DNA of 64,000 nt, taken from Streptomyces sp. CG1 (GTDB lineage Bacteria > Actinomycetota > Actinomycetes > Streptomycetales > Streptomycetaceae). The stretch is from assembly GCF_041080625.1 (NCBI RefSeq), contig NZ_CP163518.1, positions 1,240,001 to 1,304,000 on the forward strand, given 5' to 3'. Below the pieces are notes generated by a model that had not been told where the DNA came from, did no database searches, and worked only from the letters and a program-made list of their open reading frames with translations. Numbering within the stretch: position 1 is the first letter of the stretch; each line of letters opens with the position of its first letter. The position numbers and the translations under genes were made by a program. Positions 53,072 through 61,655 of this stretch are shown piece by piece.

Positions 53072-56000
53072 GTGCTGCGCAGACCACCCAGACCACCATC
53101 GAGCAGACGCAGATGGGCGAGAAAACTGGCGGCTCCGGTCGTCTCCATCACCTCACTCGGCCTGCTCGCCACCCTTGCCGTCCACCCTGAACTCGTCACC
53201 CACGATCCGCGCGGCGTGAAGCCGGCGGCGGATTCGTACCCCTGGTACACCCAGACGGCGGCTGAGCAGCTGCGGCAGGACCAGTGCCTGATGTCCGGGG
53301 TTCTGCGCCTGGGCGGGCCCACCATGGCCACGGCCGCGCAGGACGGTTTGAACCAGCCGGCGGACAAGCTGCATGTCCTGGCCAACCGTGACCACTGGGA
53401 CAAGACTCCCCTCGCGGGCGCCTACCAGAAGGACCGGGACGCCTACGACAAGCAGCTCGACGACCTCCACAGCCTCCGCAACGCCTGGCAGAAACCCCTC
53501 GCCGGCCTGTCCACACCGGGCGGGTTCACCGAGACGGACTTCCACTGGCCTCCCGGATCCCCGGGGGACGGCAAGCAGGACTTCTACACCCAGACCGGCC
53601 TGTCGAAGTGGATATCCGACCGGTTCTGGAAAGACGACGCCGACTTCTACACCGACCCGACCGCGAAGGCGGACGACAAGACGGTCCAGGCGTTCAAGAA
53701 CATCGGCGACCCCCTCTACACCGGGGACCCCGACCCCAGCCTGCCCCCCGAGGCGCGGGACCGCCGTTACGCGGAGCAGTCCGCCTACGAGTTCCTGAAG
53801 TTCAGGGACCAGTACTTCGCCGATGACCTGCGCCTGTTCCTGACCTCGGGCGGTTTCCCCCACACCGCACCGGATCCGGACTCCCCGGAGTACCGGGTCG
53901 CCGTGGAGGACGTGAAGACCCGCTTCGCGGCATGCTCCTGGCGGGATCCGATCGACCCGGACAAGGTTCTCGGCGACGTCACCAGCACGGCCGCCACGGA
54001 GTGGCAGCAGGAGATCAGCAGCCAGGCGGGGATGCGGAACACCATCCTGGACGCTAACGAGGACGCGGTCAGCAGCCTCACCAAGGCCGCCAAGACCCTC
54101 GGTGACCTGCTGGGCCAGTCCTGGACGGCTGACCATCTCGCGCGCTGGCAGGACTACTGGCAGCCGGGTGGGCTCGGCTGGGTCGGGGATGCCGACAACA
54201 TCGTCCAGGTCGTCAACGCCCAGGGCAAATGCCTCGACGTCCAGGGCTCCGGTACCTCGAACGGCACCCCGGTGCAGGTGTACACCTGCAACAACAGTGC
54301 GGCACAACGGTGGAAGATCCACGGCAGCGAGGACGCCGCCCAGCTCGTCAACGTCGCCTCGCAGAAGTGCCTGGATGTCGCCGGGAACAACGACGACAAC
54401 AAGACGCCGATCCGAATCTGGCAGTGCAATGACAGCCCCGCCCAGCGGTGGGCGCTGAACATGCAGTCCGACACCCCCATCAAGAGTGTCGGCACCGGGA
54501 AGTGTCTGGACCTGCACACGTTCAACAACGGGCAGGACGCCTGGCTGTACGGCTGCAACAACAGTGCGGCGCAGAAGTTCCGGGTCAAGCCCCTCGGTCA
54601 CAACGGCACCGACGACAGCAGCTACCCGGACAAGGCGCAGTTCACCAAGGCCACCACCGGCATCACCAACGCCCGTAGCAAGGCCAAGAGCCTCCTGGTT
54701 GACCTGAAGGCGTTGCAGAAGACCGCAGCGGCGGCGGCGAAGAGGTCCGACGACGCCGAAACTGCCTCCTACCAGGTTGCCGACCAGCGGGGCGCCCCGC
54801 GTGGGCGCGGGCTGTTGGTGGGTCAGCAGAAGAACCAGGTCACCCAGGGCATCACCGCCGCTGTGGACGCCATGGAGAAGGCCGGCGAAACGGCAGAGGC
54901 TGCCACCCGCGCGAGTGGCTCGGACAGCGACACGATCGCCCAGCGCGCGATAGCTCAGGCCGCGCAGGTCAAGACGGAGTTCCGCCGCCAGGCCGCCCAC
55001 ACCGCAGAGTTGCAGGCCAAGGCAGCAGCGGATGCGGCGAAGGTCCACCGGGACAACGCCAAGCAGGATGCTGACACCGCCAAGCAGAAGCTCGGCGAAA
55101 CCCTCGCGGCGGAGGACAAGGCGAAGACGGCTGCCGCCACCGCCCACGCCCGACGCTTGGACGCGGAGGCCGAGGAGGAGACGGCGAAGGCGGAGAAGGC
55201 CAACGCCGCCGCCGCCCAGACCGAAGCCAACCAACACAAGCAGAACGCCCAGGACCAGGCCGACAAAGCCAAGACCGCGAAGGACAAGGCCGAAGCATCC
55301 GAGAAGACCGCCTCGGACAAGCGGGACGACGCCAAGGCAAAGGCCAACCACGCCCGCGACATGCGGGACGACGCGTGGGACGCTCAGCAGAAAGCCAACG
55401 CCGACCGCGCCAAGGCCGACTCCAAGAAGGCCTACGCCGACTCGTTGGACGCCGGCGATGACGCGGACGCCGCGCGCAAGGCCGCGGACGACGCCGACAA
55501 GCACGCGACGGATTCCGAGACGGCCGCCAGCAAGGCACAGACGGAAGCCGACGCCGCCACCAAGTCCGCCGAGGACGCCGACGCCGCAGCCACACGCGCC
55601 GAAGCAGCCGCCAAACGCGCCCGCGCCGACTCCGACGCCGCACAGGCTGCGAAGGCAGACGCCGACGCCGCCGTCCGTACCGCCACCGCAACCGCAGCCG
55701 ACGCGATTGCCGCATCGCAACACGCCGCCGGTGAGGCGCGTGCGGCAGTACAGCTCGCCGATGTGGCAGAGCAGGACGCCAAGAACGCGAAGGACCAGGC
55801 GGAGGCCGCGAAGAAGGACCTCGCGGTCGCACTCCTCGCAGCAGCCAAGTCCGCCGGGTACGCGCACGTCACTGCCCAGGCGGCCGTGGATGCGGGGAAG
55901 TCGGCGAAGCAGGTCGTCAAACCCGCCAACGACGCGATCGAACTCGGCTCACCGTACGTCGACAACGACAGCACGGCCGAGCTGGTGGTCCTGACCGGGC

Positions 56001-57601
56001 AGGCGTCGAAGACCCTCGCCGATCAGCAGAAGACTGTTGCTGACACGCATGCGAAGAACGCGCAGGCGGAGGCTGATGCCGCGAAGAACATCGCGGACCA
56101 GGCGAAAGACGACACCAAGGCAGCGTTGCAGTCAGCGGCCAACGCCGCACGATCGGCGGCCGACGCCCGCGGCTACGCCAACCAGGCCTTGGACTACTCC
56201 GCCGACGCCGCGAAATCAGCGGCGGCTGCTGTGGACTCGCTGAACCGGACAACTGAGTACGACCGGCAGGCCGGCGAAGACGCCGCAGCCGCCGACGGCG
56301 CCGCGACCCGGGCTGAGGGCTACGCCAAGGACGCCCGCGAGTCCGCTGACGCCGCCGCCCTGGACGCGCAGGCCGCACACAAGGCAGCCGACCAGGCATC
56401 CCAGGACGCCAAGGACGCGAGGGCTGCTGCCGACCGCGCCGACAAGGACGCCACTGAGGCCGAGCAGTCTGCCAAGGACGCCGACAAGTACGCCAAGGAA
56501 ACCCAGGAAACAGCCGACCGCACCGAACGGGAGAAGAACGCCAAGCGGATCACAGACGGCGCTGGCTCTGGCATTGGCAGCGTGTTCTGGATCGACAGGA
56601 TCGAACCGATCGGGAAACCAGAGGAGATCGACAGGAAGAACTGCGGAGCGTTCCACACCGGAGACTGCGTCATCACGGCGAAGGTCCACTTCAACGTGAC
56701 GAGGGACTACTTCGTCTGCACGCTGCCGGAAGTCCCCGAGACCGGATGCCCTTCATGGGAATCACTCCTCGTAGATACGCAGGTCGTCAAGGACCAGTAC
56801 AGCACCGTCACGAAGACCATCTCGATGGTCGAGTTCAACCGGGGCATCGACCCCATCGACGTCCTCTTCGGCGACTTCATCGGATGTAACGAGAAAGTCA
56901 CTGGCAACGGAGGAAGCTGGGGCGACTGCGCCTGGGCCACCCTCGACATCGGGTCTCTCTTCGCGGGCAAGGGCATCAAGGCTATCGCCGACGCCATCAA
57001 GGCCGTTGACGCCTCATTGCGCACCGGGATCGAGATCGAGGACGCCTATCGAGCCCTTAAGTCTCTGGACGGTGTGAACCCCGGCACGCTCGCCAACATC
57101 TCTCGCACGGTAGAGGCGTACGAGAACGATGTCCGGATCGCCTGCGAGGCAGTCACCACGCCCGCGCCAGGGCTCCGGTCCGGCAGTACCGCTGCCACGA
57201 GAGCAGGGGTTGCAGCGGCCTCGGGACCGCCGTGCAAGTTCTGGAAGCTGACCGATTTCCAGGGCCAGCGCGTATACCAGCGGGACGACCTGATCAACCC
57301 GAACTACGTCTCGCCTGAGGACAAGTACGGTCGGACCAACCTGAAGCGGATGCAGCAGGGCCTCGCCCCGATGGGCGACGGCAGGCTTGCGAGTGGAGGG
57401 AAGGACAAGCCCATGAACCTCCACCACATGCTCCAGACACAGGACGGACCGATTGCCGAAGTGACCGACGCCATGCACTTCGACAACTACGGCAAACTAC
57501 ACTGGAAGTCCGGCGCCAAAATCCCCAGCGGAATCGACCGGCCTGAGTTCGAAAAGTGGAAGAAGGAATATTGGAAGAGCAGGGCGAAGGACTTCGGATG
57601 A
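53072..57601 (+). CDS. Giant exported toxin: ricin lectin, Ala-rich coiled coil, LHH nuclease
   Basis: A 1509-residue protein. A basic N-terminus with a hydrophobic stretch (WARKLAAPVVSITSLGLLATL) is a likely signal peptide or anchor. A globular part follows (about 45-370). Then comes a ricin-type beta-trefoil at about 373-506, with three KCLDV/KCLDL repeats and CNNSAAQRW motifs. A very long Ala/Lys/Asp-rich coiled coil spans about 523-1156. The C-terminal 120 residues are an HNH/Endo VII-like nuclease of the LHH type: VYQRDDLINPNY, GRTNLKRMQQGLAPMG, MNLHHMLQTQDGPIAEVTD near 1447. GTG at 53072 follows AGAGAGGG. The next gene, an immunity protein, overlaps the stop. Confidence 0.88.
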   Translation: MLRRPPRPPSSRRRWARKLAAPVVSITSLGLLATLAVHPELVTHDPRGVKPAADSYPWYTQTAAEQLRQDQCLMSGVLRLGGPTMATAAQDGLNQPADKLHVLANRDHWDKTPLAGAYQKDRDAYDKQLDDLHSLRNAWQKPLAGLSTPGGFTETDFHWPPGSPGDGKQDFYTQTGLSKWISDRFWKDDADFYTDPTAKADDKTVQAFKNIGDPLYTGDPDPSLPPEARDRRYAEQSAYEFLKFRDQYFADDLRLFLTSGGFPHTAPDPDSPEYRVAVEDVKTRFAACSWRDPIDPDKVLGDVTSTAATEWQQEISSQAGMRNTILDANEDAVSSLTKAAKTLGDLLGQSWTADHLARWQDYWQPGGLGWVGDADNIVQVVNAQGKCLDVQGSGTSNGTPVQVYTCNNSAAQRWKIHGSEDAAQLVNVASQKCLDVAGNNDDNKTPIRIWQCNDSPAQRWALNMQSDTPIKSVGTGKCLDLHTFNNGQDAWLYGCNNSAAQKFRVKPLGHNGTDDSSYPDKAQFTKATTGITNARSKAKSLLVDLKALQKTAAAAAKRSDDAETASYQVADQRGAPRGRGLLVGQQKNQVTQGITAAVDAMEKAGETAEAATRASGSDSDTIAQRAIAQAAQVKTEFRRQAAHTAELQAKAAADAAKVHRDNAKQDADTAKQKLGETLAAEDKAKTAAATAHARRLDAEAEEETAKAEKANAAAAQTEANQHKQNAQDQADKAKTAKDKAEASEKTASDKRDDAKAKANHARDMRDDAWDAQQKANADRAKADSKKAYADSLDAGDDADAARKAADDADKHATDSETAASKAQTEADAATKSAEDADAAATRAEAAAKRARADSDAAQAAKADADAAVRTATATAADAIAASQHAAGEARAAVQLADVAEQDAKNAKDQAEAAKKDLAVALLAAAKSAGYAHVTAQAAVDAGKSAKQVVKPANDAIELGSPYVDNDSTAELVVLTGQASKTLADQQKTVADTHAKNAQAEADAAKNIADQAKDDTKAALQSAANAARSAADARGYANQALDYSADAAKSAAAAVDSLNRTTEYDRQAGEDAAAADGAATRAEGYAKDARESADAAALDAQAAHKAADQASQDAKDARAAADRADKDATEAEQSAKDADKYAKETQETADRTEREKNAKRITDGAGSGIGSVFWIDRIEPIGKPEEIDRKNCGAFHTGDCVITAKVHFNVTRDYFVCTLPEVPETGCPSWESLLVDTQVVKDQYSTVTKTISMVEFNRGIDPIDVLFGDFIGCNEKVTGNGGSWGDCAWATLDIGSLFAGKGIKAIADAIKAVDASLRTGIEIEDAYRALKSLDGVNPGTLANISRTVEAYENDVRIACEAVTTPAPGLRSGSTAATRAGVAAASGPPCKFWKLTDFQGQRVYQRDDLINPNYVSPEDKYGRTNLKRMQQGLAPMGDGRLASGGKDKPMNLHHMLQTQDGPIAEVTDAMHFDNYGKLHWKSGAKIPSGIDRPEFEKWKKEYWKSRAKDFG

Positions 57602-58077
57602 CGAGCGGTCTGCAAGCAGCCGAACAGGTGATCAACCTCGTGCGTGAGAACCAGGGCGATCTGACCCAGCACGCTGACGGCTGCTCACCCGAGGTCATCG
57701 CGCGTGCGGAGGCAGAGATGGGTCTCACCTTCCCGCCCTCGTACAGGCGTCTGATCGCAGAGTTCGGTACGTGGGAGGTTCCGCCTGCCGAGTTCCCCGG
57801 CGTGTACCAGACACCGTCCAGAGGGGAAGAACTGCTGGGCTCGTCCGCGTACACCCTGGAAGACCGAGCCCGAATGGGCCTGCCGCACCACTTCTTGGTC
57901 GTCATGCATGACGACGTCCTGGGGGTCGTCGTCCTCGACACCTCCAGGCCGGACTCAGAGGGCGAGTACCCGGTCTTCGCGTGGAACCCTGGCGTTCCGG
58001 AGGGCGGACTGATGGAGAAGGTCGCGGACAGTTTCGGTGAGTTCGCGCTCAGTGAGTGCCGCCAGAACCTGAGCTGA
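57598..58077 (+). CDS. SUKH (SMI1/KNR4) family immunity protein
   Basis: A 159-residue protein with the SUKH pattern: CSPEVIARAEAEMGLTFPPSYRRLIAEFGT at about 29-58 and the C-terminal VFAWNPGVPEGGLMEKVADSFGEF. SUKH proteins neutralise many nuclease toxins, including LHH types. ATG overlaps the toxin stop (ATGA), so both are made together. A strong terminator follows. Confidence 0.92.
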   Translation: MTSGLQAAEQVINLVRENQGDLTQHADGCSPEVIARAEAEMGLTFPPSYRRLIAEFGTWEVPPAEFPGVYQTPSRGEELLGSSAYTLEDRARMGLPHHFLVVMHDDVLGVVVLDTSRPDSEGEYPVFAWNPGVPEGGLMEKVADSFGEFALSECRQNLS

Positions 58078-58089
58078 CCTCGCTTGTCA

Positions 58090-58121
58090 GGCCCCGCCGA
58101 AGCTTCGGTTTCGGCGGGGCC
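58090..58121 (+). terminator. Terminator of the toxin-immunity operon
   Basis: A perfect 12-bp GC-rich stem (GGCCCCGCCGAA and complement) with an 8-base loop lies 13 bp after the SUKH gene. A related hairpin occurs after the next gene pair, at 58761-58806. Confidence 0.85.
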
Positions 58122-58127
58122 TGCCGC

Positions 58128-58328
58128 ATGCCCGAAGTGTGCGCGCAGCCCTGCCCGAGCTGCGCCGCCGAGTTGGGCAGAGCTCTATCGGACACGCCGA
58201 TCACCTACTCAGTCCTCTATCTCCCCTATATCCCCTTCGCTGACGGGGCGAAGGCACTGCCGGCCCAGTACATCAAGCGGCTAACGAGTGCATTTAGCAC
58301 GCTCCGCAACGAACCACCATCAGGATGA
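58128..58328 (+). CDS. Small protein, Cys-rich N-terminus
   Basis: A 66-residue protein (MPEVCAQPCPSCAAELGRAL, then YSVLYLPYIPFADGAKALPAQ). Three cysteines at 5, 9 and 12 could bind a metal. It starts right after the terminator, with no clear ribosome binding site, and ends where the next gene begins. Unrecognised. Confidence 0.4.
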   Translation: MPEVCAQPCPSCAAELGRALSDTPITYSVLYLPYIPFADGAKALPAQYIKRLTSAFSTLRNEPPSG

Positions 58329-58336
58329 GGAGTCCC

Positions 58337-58746
58337 ATGACTGAGCCGCACCCGAGAGCCGCTCGGGAGGTCATCGCCGAGCGTGAGGGGCTAGCCGAGC
58401 GAGTGTGCAGGGGACTGGAACGTGCCGGGTTTCCCGTGTACCGGGGTGACCTGAGCGCCGGTCCTCATACCCAGGCTGGCGTGGACGTGCACGTGACGCC
58501 CTCACCGATGGCGGGGGCTATGTGGACTGGGAGACAGATGCCGAGTTGAGGGATCCCGCTCTCGATCTCTTCGCGAAGGGGATCGACTACTCTAATCCGC
58601 CTGCGCTAGCCCACTACTACGACACCGTCTTGAACCAGATGCAGGCTGCTCTTCTGGAGATCCTTACCTCAGCAGGGTTCGAGGTCGTGCAGCCGGATCC
58701 GGACGAGCACGGCAGCAGGGTCCAGGTCACGGAATACCGGGGCTGA
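58337..58746 (+). pseudogene. Frameshifted small gene, possible orphan immunity protein
   Basis: The first frame (MTEPHPRAAREVIAEREGLA to GVDVHVTP) has ATG at 58337 with GAGGAG before it, and stops at 58549. The second frame (GGGYVDWETDAELRDPALD to the end, RVQVTEYRG) continues the same kind of protein from about 58505. Joining them needs one base shift near 58500-58510. Together they would make a protein of about 136 residues. It could be a real mutation or a sequencing error. Confidence 0.6.
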
Positions 58747-58760
58747 TCACCTGCCGATCA

Positions 58761-58806
58761 GGCCCCGCCGAGGGGGAACTATTCCGACTCCCCTCTCGGT
58801 GGGGCT
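58761..58806 (+). terminator. Terminator after the frameshifted gene
   Basis: A long stem built of GCCCCGCCGAG and GGGGA arms and their near-complements, followed by TTT. It closes this unit before the second phage block. Confidence 0.75.
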
Positions 58807-58985
58807 TTCCGCGTCAAGGTCGTCTACACCCGGCCTGCCGGATAGCTGTGATGCCGCAGTCGGGGCCGGGGTGCTCACGGTCACGTCGCGGATCGGCTGC
58901 GGGCCATCGTTGTGCACCACAACGCTGTGAAAATGGTGGCCGCTCCGCCCCTCGGCCTGCTCTTGGCGCACCTAGTGTCGTGGCT

Positions 58986-59357
58986 ATGAGCAGCACTCGT
59001 GACGAGTACCGCCGCGTGCGTATCACGGCAGCCCCGAACGATGGGGCACTCATCGAGATCGACGGTCACGACGTCGCGTCGTCAGTCGATGCCTACCGGA
59101 TCACGCAGACCGTCGGCGAGGGCCCCGAGGTCACCCTGTACATGCAGCAGGGTTGGCGTGGCATGGAGTTCGACGGCCTGGCCGACGTCGTGGCGGAGCC
59201 TGCCGACGTCCGGCAGGTGGTGATCGGATTCCTGGATGCCGTCGACTGGCGGAGGCTCGACGAGGCCGTGCTGGATCGAGACGACCTCGACGGCCAGCCT
59301 GGCGAGCTGACCCGCGGACTGCTCGCGCAGCTGAAGGAGTGGGCTGCGAGTGCTTGA
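58986..59357 (+). CDS. Phage-type hypothetical protein
   Basis: A 123-residue protein (YRRVRITAAPNDGALIEIDGHD, then VTLYMQQGWRGMEFDGLADV and a helical end). It is not a known family to me, but it overlaps the head-completion-like gene by 8 bp and starts the second phage block, where a head accessory gene is expected. The start at 58986 is the first with coding character. Confidence 0.5.
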   Translation: MSSTRDEYRRVRITAAPNDGALIEIDGHDVASSVDAYRITQTVGEGPEVTLYMQQGWRGMEFDGLADVVAEPADVRQVVIGFLDAVDWRRLDEAVLDRDDLDGQPGELTRGLLAQLKEWAASA

Positions 59358-59772
59358 CCAGTCGGCGATCGCCCGGTTCGCAGAGCGTCATCTGATGCCG
59401 GACCGAGTCCGGGTCAGGCGTGGCAACGGCGAGGACGTGCTGGACCCAGAGACCGGCGATCTGGTGCCGGCCAGGCCATTGATCGTGTACGACGGCAAGG
59501 GCGGTTTGTACGCACATCAGGAACGGATCCGCAGCACCGGTTCGGGGCAGGACGGTGCATGGGTGGAGGAAGTTCGTGCCGGCTACCGGCTGCTGCTGCC
59601 TCTCGATGCTCCGGAGGTGCGCGAAGACGACACGGTGCTAGTCATGGAGGCTCGTGATGGGCAGGCCGTTGGCCGGACGTATCGGGTGACCGCGCAGGGT
59701 GAAGTGTCGTCGTTTCCTGTGCTGCGCACGGTATGGATGGAGGAACACAACCGGAGGCCGGTAGCGGAGTGA
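59350..59772 (+). CDS. Phage head completion-like protein (DUF6093-like)
   Basis: A 140-residue protein with LMPDRVRVRRGNGEDVLDPETGDL, a beta-strand-rich middle part (RAGYRLLLPLDAPEVREDDTV) and RTYRVTAQGEVSSFPVLRTV. This pattern (a short helical start and an SH3-like barrel) is that of head-tail connector proteins and DUF6093. It would join the portal to the tail. GTG start, overlapping both neighbours. Confidence 0.7.
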   Translation: MLDQSAIARFAERHLMPDRVRVRRGNGEDVLDPETGDLVPARPLIVYDGKGGLYAHQERIRSTGSGQDGAWVEEVRAGYRLLLPLDAPEVREDDTVLVMEARDGQAVGRTYRVTAQGEVSSFPVLRTVWMEEHNRRPVAE

Positions 59773-60170
59773 GTGGCGGCAGCTTCCAGCACCCGTCCCT
59801 TCTGGCGGCGGCATTGGAGCGAGGCGGGAAGGCGGCGGTGGCCGCAGCCGAGACAGCGATGCGGCACGGCGCGAAGGCTTTGGTGGTTCAGGTGCAGCGC
59901 AATGCGTCTGGGCGTCCTGGGCCACGAGCGATCACCGGCCGGTATCGGGCGTCGTGGGAGTCCGACGTACGCCGGGCCGGGCCAGTGATCGTTGCCGAGG
60001 CCGGTACGAGTGCGCCGCAGGGCCGCCGGTTGGAGTTCGGGTTCGTAGGTGTTGATTCCTTGGGCCGTCACTATGCCCAACGGCCGTTCCCTCATCTGGG
60101 ACCCGCGGTCGCCGCCTTCGGTCCGCTGCTGGTGCGGGAACTCGGGCGAGCGGTCTCGGAGGAGCTGTGA
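59769..60170 (+). CDS. HK97 gp10-like phage protein
   Basis: The 133-residue protein has a helical start (FQHPSLLAAALERGGKAAVAA), the central GRYRASWESDVRRAG and the end YAQRPFPHLGPAVAAFGPLLV, as in HK97 gp10 neck proteins with the FAxxPFLxPA-like motif. It links head and tail. The GTG start overlaps the previous stop (GTGA). Confidence 0.7.
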   Translation: MSGGSFQHPSLLAAALERGGKAAVAAAETAMRHGAKALVVQVQRNASGRPGPRAITGRYRASWESDVRRAGPVIVAEAGTSAPQGRRLEFGFVGVDSLGRHYAQRPFPHLGPAVAAFGPLLVRELGRAVSEEL

Positions 60171-60406
60171 CCGACATGAACATTGCGCTTGAGGATGCGT
60201 TGGCTGGTGTGCTTGCGGAGCACAAGCGTGGGCTGCTCGCCAGGGCTGTCGTCGTGGCCGAGGTGCTGGACGAGGACGGTGAACGGAGCCTGTCGATCCT
60301 CACCACGCCTACGGTGATGGAGTGGGATGCGCTCGGCCTGTGCCGGTACGGGGTGCTCAGTATCGAAGGCCCGGCCGCCGCCTATTTCGCAGGCGGAGAC
60401 CTGTGA
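60167..60406 (+). CDS. Small phage protein
   Basis: A 79-residue protein (NIALEDALAGVLAEHKRGLLARAVVVAEV, ending AAYFAGGDL) between neck and terminator-like genes. It overlaps both neighbours by 4 bp, so it is part of one translational chain. Unrecognised. Confidence 0.6.
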   Translation: MTDMNIALEDALAGVLAEHKRGLLARAVVVAEVLDEDGERSLSILTTPTVMEWDALGLCRYGVLSIEGPAAAYFAGGDL

Positions 60407-60834
60407 TCGAACGGGCCCGGGTGACCGACGCAGTTCAGGTGATGCTGGCCACGGCGACGGGCAAGCCATGTGGCCTTGGCCGTCTGCCGCTCGTGGAGGG
60501 TCGGCCCGCCCCGTTGCCGTACACGGTGCTCTACCCCCAGGGCGGGCCCGTTGGTGGAGCGCCGTTGGCGGACAAGTCGGAGGACGGGCATCTCGTCTAC
60601 CAGGTGACGATCGTGGCAGCCCGTACGGATCAGGCCGAGTGGCTCGCGGATCGGGCGCGGCAGGCGCTCCTGGGACGGACAGCCGCCGACCAGTGGCAGC
60701 ACGAGATCCAGATCCCGGATGTGAATGTGTGGGGGCGGGAGCTGCTGGTCGATGACGGTGTGGATCTGTCCGATGCGGATGCCGGCGTCGTGACGGCAGT
60801 GCAGCGGTACAAGCTGTCCGTGACGGCCTTCTGA
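60403..60834 (+). CDS. Phage tail terminator-like protein
   Basis: A 143-residue protein with YTVLYPQGGPVGGAPLADK, DGHLVYQVTIVAARTDQAEWLADRARQALLG and DAGVVTAVQRYKLSV. This fits tail terminator/minor tail proteins (the order after HK97 gp10-like genes). No tail tube or tape measure gene follows; the phage block ends here. Confidence 0.65.
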   Translation: MIERARVTDAVQVMLATATGKPCGLGRLPLVEGRPAPLPYTVLYPQGGPVGGAPLADKSEDGHLVYQVTIVAARTDQAEWLADRARQALLGRTAADQWQHEIQIPDVNVWGRELLVDDGVDLSDADAGVVTAVQRYKLSVTAF

Positions 60835-61655
60835 GAGCCACCCACGAAACCTCTGCTGCCTGCGGCAACGCACCGCTCGTGGAGATCACAAGCGGACGGA
60901 CTGAGTCCCAACCGATCGGCCGAGCATCAGGCGCCGAAGGCTGGTACGGCGGCCGGACAACTCAGCCTGCTCCGACCGCCGCCACAGCACCCTCCTCGTC
61001 GCCAGCGCGGCGACAGACTGCCTGACGACGGTCGTCGGTCCAGCATGCGCCGCCCGCTGCTCCTTATGCAGTACATCCCCACGCCGGACCCCGCCTGCGC
61101 CCGCCCATGCCGGGCTGCTATCACGACGGTTGGCCTTGCTCCAGCGTGCCCACCTTGCGCAGCTCTCGGCGTCGCTCGAATCCAGAGTTCAGCCGCCGCC
61201 GACAGCAGCGCCTGGATGATGAGCCGCCAGGCTGGCTCGGCCCATCGGTGTGCCGTTCGAAGGACAAGCGCCGCAGGGAACTGCTGGCCGATCGGATCAC
61301 GCGAGGATTCACTGCCCCTACGGGGCCCTGTGCCGGTCGCGGGGCTGATTTGTGCTCTCTTGACGCCAGCTGCCAAGACAGCGTCGCGCAGCCATGTGGC
61401 GTCTACCAACCACCGCGCCCTGTCCTTGCAGCGCCCAGCCGGGTGCGGTGGCAACAGCTTGTCTTGGCACCGGACTCTGTCGACCTGCGCCCCTGAGAGG
61501 TGCGACCCGGAGGGGCTCCAGACATTTCCCAGACGCAATCCGGCCAGCACGGAAGCTGACCTGATTGCACTCGAACAAATCTTTTGCAATTGACGGCAAC
61601 TCCAAGTCACGGGCAGCCTCACAGTGGAAAAAGCGGCACATGGGAGAGGTGGAGA
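60835..61655. other. About 820 bp without a supported gene
   Basis: Several long frames exist on both strands, as expected at this GC content, but none has a good ribosome binding site together with protein-like sequence. The minus strand contains protein-like pieces in different frames (for example WLVDATWLRDAVLAAGVKRAQ near 61350), so a decayed gene is possible. The expected tail genes of the phage are absent. Confidence 0.5.

Noticed and set aside
53153..55867. A 904-residue frame antisense to the giant toxin
   Set aside because: Shadow of the Ala-rich coiled coil; Gly/Val/Leu/Arg-rich sequence without family features.
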